In this document: one piece after another, positions 7,077 through 15,807 of the stretch
How positions within the stretch are numbered: position 1 is the first letter of the stretch
Layout: each line of letters begins with the position of its first letter
Assembly (NCBI GenBank): GCA_963837265.1
Contig: CAWIMQ010000004.1
Coordinates: 124,001 to 188,000, forward strand
From: DATBLE01 sp963837265
Lineage (GTDB): Bacteria > Actinomycetota > Thermoleophilia > Gaiellales > Gaiellaceae
Direction of reading: 5' to 3'
Length of the DNA stretch: 64,000 nt
Made by a program: the position numbers and the translations under genes
The notes under the pieces: generated by a model
The model's database searches: none
What the model was told of the DNA's origin: nothing
What the model saw: the letters and a program-made list of their open reading frames with translations, nothing else

Positions 7077-7939
7077 TGCACGCGCTCGCCGAGCCGTGGC
7101 ACCACGCCTTCATGCAGAACGCGGGCGCGGAGCTCGTCCTGCTCGGGCTGGTCGGAGCCGTGGCCGGCTGCTGGATCCTCTTCTACGAGCTCGCCTACAG
7201 TGCCGAGTCCCTCGCCCACGCGCTCTTCCCGGGCCTGGTCGTGGCCGCGCTGGTCGGCCTTCCGCTCGTCGTGGGCGGGATCGTCGGCGTCCTCGTCGCG
7301 GCCGCCGCGATCGCGCTGGTCGGACGAGTCCCGGTCCTGCGCGGCGACACGGCGGTCGCGGTCGTGATCACGAGCCTGTTCGGCCTGGGCGTGCTCGTCG
7401 CGCTCGCGCCCGCGACCCCGCCCGGTCTCGACGGCCTCCTCTTCGGAGACTTGCTTGCCGTCACCCACACCGACCTCGTCTCCTCGGGCCTCCTTGCCGG
7501 CGGAGCCCTCGTCGCGCTGGCCGCGCTCCACCGGCCGCTGCTCGCCACCGGCTTCGAGCGCTCGACCGCCCGGGCGCTCGGCCTCCGCCCGGCGACAGTC
7601 GACCTCGCCCTGCTCGCGCTGGTCGCGGTCGCGATCGTGGTCGGCGTCCAGGCCCTCGGCAACCTGCTCGTGCTCGCGCTCCTCGTCGGACCGGCCGCGA
7701 CGGCGCGCCTGGTCGCGCGCCGGATGACGAGGATGATGGCGCTCGCGGCGGGGCTGGCCGTGGCTGGCTCGCTGGGCGGCCTGTACCTCTCGTACTACGC
7801 CGACCTCGCCGCCGGTGCCTCGGTCGCGGCCGTGCTGGTCGGCTGCTACGTCGCCACGCTGGCCGTCGAGCGTCTCAGGCCAGCCCGAGCAGGCGGACCG
7901 CGTTCTCCTTCAGGACCAGCGGCCGCACCTCGTCCTTGA
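7076..7939 (+). CDS. znuB: Zinc ABC importer permease, second subunit
   Basis: A second ABC-3 family permease of 287 residues, starting at ATG 7076 in the TGATG overlap with znuC. It has repeated hydrophobic helices with the family pattern near the N-terminus (AYSAESLAHALFPGLVVAA) and a conserved GTGFERSTARALG-type loop (ATGFERSTARALGL). Two different permeases, this one and the permease half of the fusion, suggest a heterodimeric channel. The last 65 bases overlap the convergent amidohydrolase gene, and the final 20 Pro/Ala/Arg residues look like read-through. Confidence 0.88.
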   Translation: MHALAEPWHHAFMQNAGAELVLLGLVGAVAGCWILFYELAYSAESLAHALFPGLVVAALVGLPLVVGGIVGVLVAAAAIALVGRVPVLRGDTAVAVVITSLFGLGVLVALAPATPPGLDGLLFGDLLAVTHTDLVSSGLLAGGALVALAALHRPLLATGFERSTARALGLRPATVDLALLALVAVAIVVGVQALGNLLVLALLVGPAATARLVARRMTRMMALAAGLAVAGSLGGLYLSYYADLAAGASVAAVLVGCYVATLAVERLRPARAGGPRSPSGPAAAPRP

Positions 7940-8738
7940 ACGGCGCCTCGTCGAAGTCGGCGAGCCAGCGGTCCGGGGTGATCAGGGGGAAATCGGACCC
8001 GAAGAGCACCTTCTCGCGCAGCTGCGAGTTCGCGTACCGGACGAGCTGCGCCGGAAAGTACCGGGGCGACCACCCCGACAGGTCGATCCAGACGTTGCTC
8101 TTGTGCAGGCACACGGAGATCGCCTCGTCCTGCCAGGGGAACGACGGGTGGGCGAGCACGATGTCGAGCTCGGGGAGATCCGCGGCGACGTCGTCGAGGC
8201 ACATCGGATCCGAGTACTTGAGGCGAAGGCCGCCGCCCCCGCGCAGCCCCGTCCCGATCCCGCTGTGGCCCGAGTGGAACAGCACCGGCAGGCCGGCCTC
8301 GGCGATCGCCTCGTAGAGCGGATAGGCGACCCGGTCGTTCGGGAAGAACTCCTGCAGGTTGGGGTGGAACTTGAACCCCTTGACGCCGTGTCCCGAGATC
8401 AGCCGGCGTGCGCGCTCGACGGCGTCCGGCCGCGCCGGGTCGACGCTCGCGAACGGGATCAGGACGTCCGGGTTGGACGCGGCGGCCTCGGCGATCTCCT
8501 CGTTCGGGATCGGAGGGATGCCGCTGCGCGACTCCCAGTCGACGGTGAAGACGACGGCGGCCAGGTGCCGTTCGCGGTAATACGCGGCGACCTGGTCCAC
8601 CGTCGGCAGCGGCTGGTCGCTGTTGAAGTAGCGCCGTGCCGCCGCCCGCAGCTCGGCCGGCATCGGGTCGTGCCCGGACCGGGTGAGCTCGGTGTGGACG
8701 TGCACGTCGATCGCGACGACGGCGTCGAGGTCGATCAC
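7875..8738 (-). CDS. Amidohydrolase-2 family metal-dependent hydrolase or decarboxylase
   Basis: About 287 residues with the TIM-barrel layout of the amidohydrolase-2 group, which includes ACMS decarboxylase, gamma-resorcylate decarboxylase and 4-oxalomesaconate-type enzymes. Metal-site motifs appear in order: DVHVH near residues 11-15, FKFHPNLQ, LFHSGHSG, VLAHPSFPW and the final Asp in FGSDFPL. Next to an aromatic-acid gene block, a decarboxylase or hydrolase acting on an aromatic ring or ring-fission product is plausible, but the exact reaction cannot be read from sequence. It is convergent with znuB and divergent from the MetE-like gene. Confidence 0.75.
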   Translation of the reverse strand: MIDLDAVVAIDVHVHTELTRSGHDPMPAELRAAARRYFNSDQPLPTVDQVAAYYRERHLAAVVFTVDWESRSGIPPIPNEEIAEAAASNPDVLIPFASVDPARPDAVERARRLISGHGVKGFKFHPNLQEFFPNDRVAYPLYEAIAEAGLPVLFHSGHSGIGTGLRGGGGLRLKYSDPMCLDDVAADLPELDIVLAHPSFPWQDEAISVCLHKSNVWIDLSGWSPRYFPAQLVRYANSQLREKVLFGSDFPLITPDRWLADFDEAPFKDEVRPLVLKENAVRLLGLA

Positions 8739-8786
8739 GACCCGATCATCTCACGGGAGGCGCAGGGCGACCCGCCGGGCCGTGCT

Positions 8787-8792
8787 ATACAC
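8787..8792 (+). promoter_or_regulatory. -10 element TATACA for a probably leaderless transcript
   Basis: TATACA lies nine bases before ATG 8802 and no Shine-Dalgarno sequence fits in between. The transcript would then begin at or next to the start codon. No good -35 is seen. Confidence 0.4.
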
Positions 8793-8801
8793 GGCAGTCG
8801 C

Positions 8802-9926
8802 ATGGCGCCCCGCCCGAGCCCGCCGTTCCGCGCCGACCACGTCGGCAGCCTCCTGCGGCCCCCCTCGCTCCACCGGGCGCGCGCCGACCACGCCGCCGGC
8901 CGGATCGACGCGGCGGACCTTCGCGCCGCCGAGGACGAAGCGATCCGCGACGCGGTGCGGATGCAGGAGGAGACCGGCCTGCGCGCGGCGACCGACGGCG
9001 AGCTTCGCCGCGCCTCCTGGCACATGGACTTCATCTACCAGATCGACGGGATCACGCGGGAAGCGGGCCAGATCTCCGTCAAGTTCTTCAATACGCAGGG
9101 CGAGACCGAGTTCACGCCCGCCGCGCTGCACGTGAACGGGAAGCTGGGCGTCTCGACGGCGATCTTCGGCGACGACTTCGCGTTCCTCCGCGACACGGTG
9201 GCGGCGGCCGTGCCGAAGCTGACGATCCCGTCGCCGAGCATGGTCCATTACCGCGGCGGCAGGGCGTCGATCGACCCGGAGGTCTATCCCGACCTCGACT
9301 CCTTCTGGACCGACCTGACGGCCGCCTATCGCGAGGAGTTGCGCGGGCTGGGCGAGCTCGGCTGCACGTACCTCCAGCTCGACGACACGAGCCTCGCGTA
9401 CCTGAACGACCCGCGCCAGCGCGGGTACGTCGCATCCATCGGCGGCGATCCGGACCGTCAGCACGTCGAGTACATCCACCACATCAACGAGGCGCTCGCC
9501 GGGCGCCCGCCGGGGATGGCGGTGACCACGCACATGTGCCGCGGCAACTTCCGCTCGTCGTGGGCCGCTTCCGGCAGCTACGACTTCGTCGCCGAGGCGC
9601 TGTTCAACGAGCTCGAGGTCGACGGCTTCTTCATGGAGTGGGACGACGAGCGCTCGGGCGGGTTCGAGCCCCTCCGCTTCGTGCCGAAGGGGAAGGTCGT
9701 GGTGCTGGGGCTCGTGACGACCAAGCGCGGCGAGCTCGAGCAGGCGGACACGCTCGAGCGCCGGATCGAGGAGGCGTCGCGCTTCGTCGACGTCGACCAG
9801 CTGTGCCTGTCGCCGCAGTGCGGCTTCTCCTCCACCGTCGAGGGCAACGAGCTCACGGCCGAGCAGCAAGCCGCGAAGCTCCGCCTCGTCGTCGAGGTGG
9901 CCGAGCGGGTCTGGGGCGGCGCGTGA
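8802..9926 (+). CDS. MetE C-terminal-like methyltransferase (cobalamin-independent methionine synthase family)
   Basis: 374 residues, only the catalytic C-terminal half of MetE-type enzymes, as in the YxjG/YxjH group. The zinc ligands can be followed: His and Cys in TTHMCRGN (about residue 244), Glu in MEWDDERSG and Cys in SPQCGFSS (about 339). The N-terminal ADHVGSLLRP is also typical. These short forms transfer methyl groups to homocysteine or to other thiols from donors that are often not methyl-folate. Its stop overlaps the start of the benzoylformate decarboxylase (GTGA), so the two are co-translated. A role in moving methyl groups released by O-demethylation is possible but unproven. 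Confidence 0.8.
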   Translation: MAPRPSPPFRADHVGSLLRPPSLHRARADHAAGRIDAADLRAAEDEAIRDAVRMQEETGLRAATDGELRRASWHMDFIYQIDGITREAGQISVKFFNTQGETEFTPAALHVNGKLGVSTAIFGDDFAFLRDTVAAAVPKLTIPSPSMVHYRGGRASIDPEVYPDLDSFWTDLTAAYREELRGLGELGCTYLQLDDTSLAYLNDPRQRGYVASIGGDPDRQHVEYIHHINEALAGRPPGMAVTTHMCRGNFRSSWAASGSYDFVAEALFNELEVDGFFMEWDDERSGGFEPLRFVPKGKVVVLGLVTTKRGELEQADTLERRIEEASRFVDVDQLCLSPQCGFSSTVEGNELTAEQQAAKLRLVVEVAERVWGGA

Positions 9927-11536
9927 CCCGCACCGTACGCGACGTCACGTTCGACCTCTTCCGCCGGCGAGCCCTGACCACGATGTTCGCGAACCCCGGC
10001 TCCACCGAGGTGCCGTTCCTGACCGGGCTGCCCGGCGACCTCCGCTTCGTCCTCGGCCTGCACGAGACCTCCGTGGTCGGGATGGCGACGGGCTTCTCGA
10101 TCGGGCGGGGCGAGCCGTCGCTCGTTCTGCTGCACACGACGGCCGGGCTCGGGACCGCGGTCAGCGCCCTCGCGACCGCGCGGGTGAACAGGGCGCCGCT
10201 CGTCGTGATCGTCGGCCAGCAGGATCGTCGGCACCTCTCGTTCGAGCCCTTCCTCGCGGGGCGGCTCGCCGGCCTCGCCGGCGACTACCCCGTCCGCCTC
10301 GAGCAGCCGGCCGAGGCCCAGGACGTGCCCGCCGCGATCGAGCGCGCCTATCACGCGGCGGCAGTCGAACGCGGGCCCGCGCTCGTGATCGTGCCGATGG
10401 ACGACTGGGCCGCGCCGGCGGACGAGGAACGGGAGCCGGCCGCAGCGGCCGGGCCGATGGTCCACGCGGCGGCGGCGAGCCCCGAGGCACTCGACGCCCT
10501 GGTCGCGTTCCTCGGGGAGGCGCGGTCGCCCGCGCTCGTGGTCGGCGCCGCAGCAGACGATCCCGAGACGTGGGCGGCCCTCGTCCAGCTGGCCGAGCGC
10601 GTCGGCGCCCCGGTGTTCCAGGAGGCGTTCGGGGGCCGTGCGGGGTTCCCGCAGGACCACCCGCTCTTCGCCGGCGTCCTCCCGGCCGACCGGGCGCGGC
10701 TCCGCGAGACCCTGGCGCCGCACGATGCCGTGCTCGTGGTCGGAGCGCCCGCGTTCCGCCAGACCGCGTACGTGCCGGGCCGGCTGGCGGAGCCCGGCAC
10801 GCGGCTCGCGCTCCTCGGGGACGATCCCGAGGAGGCGTACCGGAGCCCGACGGAGCTGACGGTGCTCGCGCCGCTCGCCGCCGCCTGCCGGGAGCTCGCC
10901 GTGCGGGTGCCGGCCCGCGAGGCGGAGCCGCCGGAGCCGCTGCGCCGCCCGGATGCGCCCGAGCCGCCGGCGCCGGGCGAGCCGCTGCTCGCGAGCCACG
11001 TGCTGGCCGCACTCGCCGAGCGGCTTCCGCACGACGCGGTCGTGGTGGAGGAGGCGCCCGTCGACCGGCCCGACATCCACCTCCGCCTCCCTGCCCGCGA
11101 GCCGCTCGGCTACCTCAGCGCCGCGCATGGAGGCCTGGGCTTCGCGTTGCCTGCCGCGGCTGGGCTCAGGATGGCTCTACCCGAGCGCCCTGTGGTCGCG
11201 GTGGTCGGCGACGGCTCGGCGCTGTACGGGATCCACGCGGCCTGGAGCGCCGTGCACTACGGCCTCGGCCCGTTGTACGTGGTCCTCTCCAACGGCGGCT
11301 ACGTGGTCATGGACCGCCTGGCCGAGAAGCACGGCGGCGGCGCCGGTCCGTGGCCCGGGTTCGGCGACGTCGAGCTCGCCACGATCGCCCGCGGCTTCGG
11401 GTGCGCCGCCCGTCGGATCACGACCCACGACGAGCTCGTCGGCGCGCTCGACGAAGCCGTCCCCGCGCTCGCCGACCGGCGCCAGCCGCTCCTGCTGGAC
11501 GTGGTCGTCGCCCCGACGGAGACCTTCGCGCCCTGA
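9923..11536 (+). CDS. mdlC: Thiamine-diphosphate-dependent benzoylformate decarboxylase
   Basis: 537 residues; converts benzoylformate or a substituted phenylglyoxylate to the benzaldehyde plus CO2. Residues line up well with the characterised enzyme: Ser 27 in NPGSTEVPF, Glu 48 in GLHETS (activates the cofactor), His 71 in LLHTTAG and His 246 in DHPLFAGVLP. The cofactor motif VVGDGSALYG...LSNGGY is near residue 430. These residues separate it from acetolactate synthase and pyruvate oxidase. It overlaps the MetE-like gene by four bases. A benzaldehyde dehydrogenase at 21615-23105 could take its product, giving the last steps of a mandelate-type route. Confidence 0.88.
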   Translation: MTRTVRDVTFDLFRRRALTTMFANPGSTEVPFLTGLPGDLRFVLGLHETSVVGMATGFSIGRGEPSLVLLHTTAGLGTAVSALATARVNRAPLVVIVGQQDRRHLSFEPFLAGRLAGLAGDYPVRLEQPAEAQDVPAAIERAYHAAAVERGPALVIVPMDDWAAPADEEREPAAAAGPMVHAAAASPEALDALVAFLGEARSPALVVGAAADDPETWAALVQLAERVGAPVFQEAFGGRAGFPQDHPLFAGVLPADRARLRETLAPHDAVLVVGAPAFRQTAYVPGRLAEPGTRLALLGDDPEEAYRSPTELTVLAPLAAACRELAVRVPAREAEPPEPLRRPDAPEPPAPGEPLLASHVLAALAERLPHDAVVVEEAPVDRPDIHLRLPAREPLGYLSAAHGGLGFALPAAAGLRMALPERPVVAVVGDGSALYGIHAAWSAVHYGLGPLYVVLSNGGYVVMDRLAEKHGGGAGPWPGFGDVELATIARGFGCAARRITTHDELVGALDEAVPALADRRQPLLLDVVVAPTETFAP

Positions 11537-11559
11537 CGCAGCCGCGCCCGCGCGGAAGA

Positions 11560-11573
11560 GGCCGTTCGCGGCC
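11560..11573 (+). terminator. Small GC hairpin after the decarboxylase gene
   Basis: GGCCG-TTCG-CGGCC is a perfect five-base-pair stem closed by a stable TTCG tetraloop, 24 bases after the stop codon. There is no T-run after it, so it is at best a weak or factor-aided terminator. Confidence 0.35.
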
Positions 11574-11589
11574 GAACTGTCCCAATAGT

Positions 11590-11630
11590 TCAAACGCTGT
11601 CTTGCGGAGAGAGCCATTTTGTGAGATAGA
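11590..11630 (+). promoter_or_regulatory. Promoter of the Liv importer operon with a PcaR-like site over its -35
   Basis: TCAAACGCTGTCTTG (11590-11604) resembles sites at 48184-48198 and 44276-44290. Its last bases run into a -35-like TTGCGG (11602-11607), followed by 17 bases and GATAGA (11625-11630). The layout, with motif overlapping the -35 at the same phase, is the same as in the pca operon promoter. The rest of this 181-base gap holds the 5' leader with a strong GGGAGGAAAGG ribosome site. Confidence 0.5.
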
Positions 11631-11717
11631 TCGGCCTCGGCACTCAACCGGTCGTGCCGCCATATCCCGGGCGGACCGGATCACGCACCCGTGTTTCACC
11701 GAGGAAGGGAGGAAAGG

Positions 11718-13010
11718 ATGATGGTTCGGAGGGCAGCCGTGGCCGTCTCGCTGGCGCTCTTCGCCACGGTGGCGATCACCGCCGCCGCGACGTCGGGCAC
11801 GGCCAAGGTCGGCTCGGGCACGGCGTCGGCGGCCAAGAGCGTTTGCGGCCTCGGCAACGGCAAGAAGGCAAAGGGCGCCCCGATCAAGCTCGGCGGAATC
11901 GACATGCTCATCCCGGGCGTCGACTTCACCACGATCGGCAAGACCGCCAAGGCCTACTTCGACTGCGTCAACGACAACGGCGGGATCCGCGGCCGGCCGG
12001 TCAAGTACATCCTCTACACCGAGCAGCTGAACCCGGCCCAGGAGGCGTCGCTCGCCAGGAAGCTGATCGAGAGCGACAAGGTCGTCGGCGTCGTCGGCAA
12101 CACGAGCTTCGCCGAGTGCGGCACGAACTGGAAGTACTACAAGGGCAAGCGCTTCACCGTCATCGGAGCCGGCGTGCAGGCGGAGTGCTACAGCACGCCG
12201 TCGTTCGTCGAGACGAACATGGGCCCGCGGTACAGCAACGTCGGCGCGGCACAGGCCCTCGTCAAGGCCGGCGTCAAGAAGCTCGCGATCGCCTCGCCGG
12301 ACACGATCTCCGCCTACGCCGACGGCGGGCCGGCCCTGGTCGCAAAGGCGGCCGGCATTCCGGTCAAGATCTTCCCGACCCACCTTCCGGTCACCGACGC
12401 GACCTCGCAGCTGATCCAGATGTACCAGTTCGTCGGCGACGGCGGCGGCATCATCCTCGACTTCACGCCCGACACCGCGCCCGCGTTCATGAAGGCCGCG
12501 ATCGCGCAGGGGATCGTCAACAAGGTGAAGTGGGGCTCCTCGACCCCGATCGCGAATACGTTCATGGCCGAGCAGTTCCCGCAGTTCGACGGTCATCTCT
12601 GGATCGATCAGGAGTTCAGCAACGTCGACCCGAAGGTGGGGCCCGACACCGCGTTGATGTTCGACATCCTGAAGAAGTACGCCCCGAAGATCGCCCCGCA
12701 GGCGTTCGCGCAGATGGGCTTCATGGACGGGATGTTCGCGACGCACGCTCTCCTGAGCATCAAGGGCCAGATCACCGCGGCGTCGTACAACAAGGCCGTC
12801 AGGGCCCTCAAGAACCAGAAGACGGACATGCTGTGCAAGCCGTGGTACGCGGGCGACCTCCCGTACCACATCCCGAACAACTGGGACATCATCGTCGACT
12901 ACAAGGCCGGCCAGGTCGTCGTCAAGCAGGGGTGCTTCGCGATCCAGGCCGTGGACAAGTCGGTCTCCCAGACGCGTGTCTGGGAGAAGAAGTACAAGCT
13001 CCAGGGCTGA
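11718..13010 (+). CDS. Branched-chain-amino-acid-type ABC importer, substrate-binding protein
   Basis: About 430 residues with a typical signal peptide (MMVRRAAVAVSLALF and an Ala-rich end) but no lipobox Cys. The mature protein is a type I periplasmic binding protein of the Leu/Ile/Val (LivK) family: LGGIDMLIPG, NDNGGIRGRPV, a VVGVVGNTSFAECG hinge region and a two-lobe length. ATG 11718 follows GGGAGGAAAGG. It is the first gene of a five-gene importer operon with two permeases and two ATPases. In aromatic-degrading bacteria this transporter class often carries aromatic acids, and the PcaR-like site upstream supports that here, by inference. Confidence 0.85.
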   Translation: MMVRRAAVAVSLALFATVAITAAATSGTAKVGSGTASAAKSVCGLGNGKKAKGAPIKLGGIDMLIPGVDFTTIGKTAKAYFDCVNDNGGIRGRPVKYILYTEQLNPAQEASLARKLIESDKVVGVVGNTSFAECGTNWKYYKGKRFTVIGAGVQAECYSTPSFVETNMGPRYSNVGAAQALVKAGVKKLAIASPDTISAYADGGPALVAKAAGIPVKIFPTHLPVTDATSQLIQMYQFVGDGGGIILDFTPDTAPAFMKAAIAQGIVNKVKWGSSTPIANTFMAEQFPQFDGHLWIDQEFSNVDPKVGPDTALMFDILKKYAPKIAPQAFAQMGFMDGMFATHALLSIKGQITAASYNKAVRALKNQKTDMLCKPWYAGDLPYHIPNNWDIIVDYKAGQVVVKQGCFAIQAVDKSVSQTRVWEKKYKLQG

Positions 13011-13065
13011 AAGAAGGGAGTGGCGAGAACGACGAGATGACGATCAGGGTGCCCGTGGGGCAGCG

Positions 13066-13995
13066 ATGACCGAGGTGCTCGCGTTCAGCGTGTTCGGCGT
13101 CGAGTGGCAGTTCCTCAAGCCGTTCATCGTGATCGGCCTGGCGTTCGGGGGGGTCTATGCGCTCTCCGGCGTCGGGCTCGTGGTCCTGTACCGCGCCACC
13201 GGCGTGCTGAACCTCGCGTTCGGCGCCATCGGCGCCGCGGGCGCCCTGATCGCCTATTACCTCGTCAACCACACCGGCTGGCCGCACTGGCTCGCCTACA
13301 CGATCTGCGTCCTGTTCGGCGGGGTCGTCAACCTTGCCTACGGCATGGTGTTCGGCCCCGCCTTCGCGCGCCGGGACCCGCTCGTGAAGATGATGGGGAC
13401 GCTGGGGCTGGCTCTCATCCTCCTCGGACTGATGGCGTGGCGGGCGCCCGTGGGCGGCGCCTTCGCGCGCTTCCTGCCGTTGCCGAGCTCCGAGCACCAC
13501 TACCGGGTCTTCGGAACGACCGTGAGCCTGACGCAGATCATCGCCCTCGGGCTCGCGCTGGTGATCACTGCCGCTGCCAGCGTCTTCCTGCGGGTGACGA
13601 AGCTCGGAACCGCGATGCGGGCGCTCGCGAACGACCGTGAGATCACCGCCACCCTCGGCGTCCCGGTCCGCCGGGTCGAGGCGGCCGCCTGGTTCGGCTC
13701 GGGGCTCGCCTGCGGCGCGGCCGGGCTGTTGCTGCCCGACCTGCTCACCTCGCTCGACTACTCGGCGCTCACGTTCCTCGTCATCTCCGCGCTTGCAGCG
13801 GCGCTGATCGGCCGGCTGCAATCGCTGTGGGCGACCATGTTCGGAGGCCTGGCCGTCGGCCTCGCCCAGTCGGTGCTCAGCCCGTACACGACGGTCTCGG
13901 CCTACCGCTCGGCAGCGCCTTTCGTGCTCGCGATCAGCGCGCTGCTCTACCTCTCGCGGCGGCGGGTCGTCACGATCTCGCGGACCACCCACTAG
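13066..13995 (+). CDS. livH: Liv-type ABC importer permease (LivH family)
   Basis: 309 residues of mostly hydrophobic helices, with the LivH hallmark near the N-terminus (GLAFGGVYALSGVGLVVLYRATGVLNLAFG) and a cytoplasmic loop TKLGTAMRALANDREITATLG typical of this family. Starts at ATG 13066, with only a weak GGGG upstream. It forms the membrane channel with the LivM-type subunit. Confidence 0.88.
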   Translation: MTEVLAFSVFGVEWQFLKPFIVIGLAFGGVYALSGVGLVVLYRATGVLNLAFGAIGAAGALIAYYLVNHTGWPHWLAYTICVLFGGVVNLAYGMVFGPAFARRDPLVKMMGTLGLALILLGLMAWRAPVGGAFARFLPLPSSEHHYRVFGTTVSLTQIIALGLALVITAAASVFLRVTKLGTAMRALANDREITATLGVPVRRVEAAAWFGSGLACGAAGLLLPDLLTSLDYSALTFLVISALAAALIGRLQSLWATMFGGLAVGLAQSVLSPYTTVSAYRSAAPFVLAISALLYLSRRRVVTISRTTH

Positions 13996-14005
13996 GCTGG
14001 TGCGG

Positions 14006-15094
14006 ATGACGACGGCAGCCAGCAGGAATCAGCCTGCCGCCGTCAGAGCAGCGCTCGATCTCGACCGCACGACCGCCGTGCGGACGCTCGCGATCGCGGC
14101 CCTACTCGCCCTGGCGCTGGCCGCCGCGCCCCACTTCGTCGGCACCGACTGGATCTTCACGTTCACGAGCGTCGCCATCTACTCGGTCGCGGCTCTCGGG
14201 TTCAGCGTCCTGTACGGCCGCGTCGGCATGATCTCGCTCGGCCAGATCGCCCTGTTGACGATCGGCTGCTGGGTGGGCACGCGGCTCTCCTACGCGACCT
14301 CGCTCCCGTTCCCCGTGCTCCTGCTCGCCGCCGGTGGGATCACGTGCGTGATCGGCGTGCTCGTCGGCCTTCCGGCGCTTCGCCTCTCCGGCCTCTACCT
14401 CGCCCTGATCACGCTGATGTTCGCCGGCGCCACCACCGTCGTCGTGTCGGTGACCGACTTCCCGAACGGCGGCGGCGGCTTCACCGGCCGGTCGGTGACC
14501 GGAGCCCTGACGACGAGCACGCCCCCGGTGAGGAGGCCGTCGTGGGCGATCGGCGACGTCGCCTACTACCGCTACGTCGTCGTCGTCTGCGCGCTCATGT
14601 TCCTGCTCACGCTGATCCATGTCGCCGGCAAGCCGGGGCGTGCCTGGGCGTCGATCCGCGAGAGCGAGCCGGCCGCGCTCTCGGCCGGCGTGAACATCAC
14701 CCTCTACAAGCTCTGGGCGTTCGCCCTCGCCTCGTTCATGACCGGGGTGACGGGCTGCCTGCTCGCGGCGCAGGTCGGAGTTCCGCGGGCGATCACGTTC
14801 CAGACGCAGGACTCCCTCACGCTGGCGGCGACCGCGCTGATCGGCGGCATCTTCAGCCTCTGGGGCGCCATCGTCGCCGGCGTCTTCAACCAGCTCCTCC
14901 CCTTCCTCTTCCAGGCCCAGTGGGGGGTGAACTCGAACTTCCTGCTCATCATCTTCGGCGCGGGCCTCCTCCAGGTGCTCCTGACCGCTCCCGGCGGCCT
15001 CGTCGACCAGTTCCCGAAGGACATGGCCAACCTCGGGCGGCTCGTCTACCGCGGGCTCCGCAAGCTGGGCGACGCCAGGGCGAGGGCATCGTGA
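14006..15094 (+). CDS. livM: Liv-type ABC importer permease (LivM family)
   Basis: 362 residues. The LivM signature is clear: VAALGFSVLYGRVGMISLGQ, then LPALRLSGLYLALITLMFA and a GRAWASIRESEPAALSAGVN loop. There is a soluble basic N-terminal extension of about 30 residues. ATG 14006 is chosen over GTG 14000 because TAGGCT (13993-13998) sits seven bases before it as a likely -10, with no ribosome site; this could give a leaderless internal transcript. The last four bases overlap the ATPase gene. Confidence 0.87.
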   Translation: MTTAASRNQPAAVRAALDLDRTTAVRTLAIAALLALALAAAPHFVGTDWIFTFTSVAIYSVAALGFSVLYGRVGMISLGQIALLTIGCWVGTRLSYATSLPFPVLLLAAGGITCVIGVLVGLPALRLSGLYLALITLMFAGATTVVVSVTDFPNGGGGFTGRSVTGALTTSTPPVRRPSWAIGDVAYYRYVVVVCALMFLLTLIHVAGKPGRAWASIRESEPAALSAGVNITLYKLWAFALASFMTGVTGCLLAAQVGVPRAITFQTQDSLTLAATALIGGIFSLWGAIVAGVFNQLLPFLFQAQWGVNSNFLLIIFGAGLLQVLLTAPGGLVDQFPKDMANLGRLVYRGLRKLGDARARAS

Positions 15095-15807
15095 TCGAGA
15101 TCCGGAATCTGACCGTGCGCTTCGCCGGCATCACCCCGATCGACGACATGAGCGTCGTCTTCCCGGGTGGCACCTGCGGGCTGATCGGCCCGAACGGCGC
15201 CGGCAAGACCACGTTCTTCAACGTGATGAGCGGCTTCGTCAAGCCGGTGTCCGGGTCGATCACCGCCTTCGGCGAGAACCTGCTGAAGATGGCCGACTAC
15301 CGGCGCGCGCGCTGGGGGCTGCGGCGCACCTTCCAGACCGAGATGGCGATCGAGCGGCTCTCCGTCTACGACAACGTGGCGATGATCCACGAGCACTCGG
15401 GGGCGAAGCGGGCCTCCCGCCGGGCAGACGTGTTCGCCGCGATCGAGTTCGTCGGGCTCACCGCCTCTCCGAGGGCCCGGGTGGGCGGGCTCGGCGCCCG
15501 CGAGCGGCGCCTCGTCGAGATCGCCAGGGCGGTGGTCGGGCGGCCGCGGCTCGTGCTCCTGGACGAGCCCGCAGCAGGCTTGCCCGACGAGGAGACGGGG
15601 CACCTCAGCAGCCTGATCCGGACCATCCCGGGCGAATTCGGCGCTCTCGTGATCCTCGTCGACCACGACATGAGCCTCGTGTCGGCCTGCTGCGAGACGA
15701 CCGCGGTGGTCGACTTCGGGAAGCTGGTCGCGTCCGGGCCGACGGCGGAGATCCTGCGCGACGAGAACGTGATGCAGGCCTACCTCGGCACGGAGGACCT
15801 GCAGTGA
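15091..15807 (+). CDS. livG: Liv-type ABC importer ATPase (LivG family)
   Basis: 238 residues; Walker A GPNGAGKTT, Walker B LVLLDEPAAGL and switch His in VDHDMSL. The signature region reads GLGARERRLVEIARAV, which lacks the usual LSxGxxQ pattern, so this half-site is degenerate. It pairs with the downstream LivF-like ATPase, whose signature is intact; such asymmetric pairs exist among ABC systems. Starts with GTG 15091 inside the previous stop (GTGA). Confidence 0.86.
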   Translation: MIEIRNLTVRFAGITPIDDMSVVFPGGTCGLIGPNGAGKTTFFNVMSGFVKPVSGSITAFGENLLKMADYRRARWGLRRTFQTEMAIERLSVYDNVAMIHEHSGAKRASRRADVFAAIEFVGLTASPRARVGGLGARERRLVEIARAVVGRPRLVLLDEPAAGLPDEETGHLSSLIRTIPGEFGALVILVDHDMSLVSACCETTAVVDFGKLVASGPTAEILRDENVMQAYLGTEDLQ

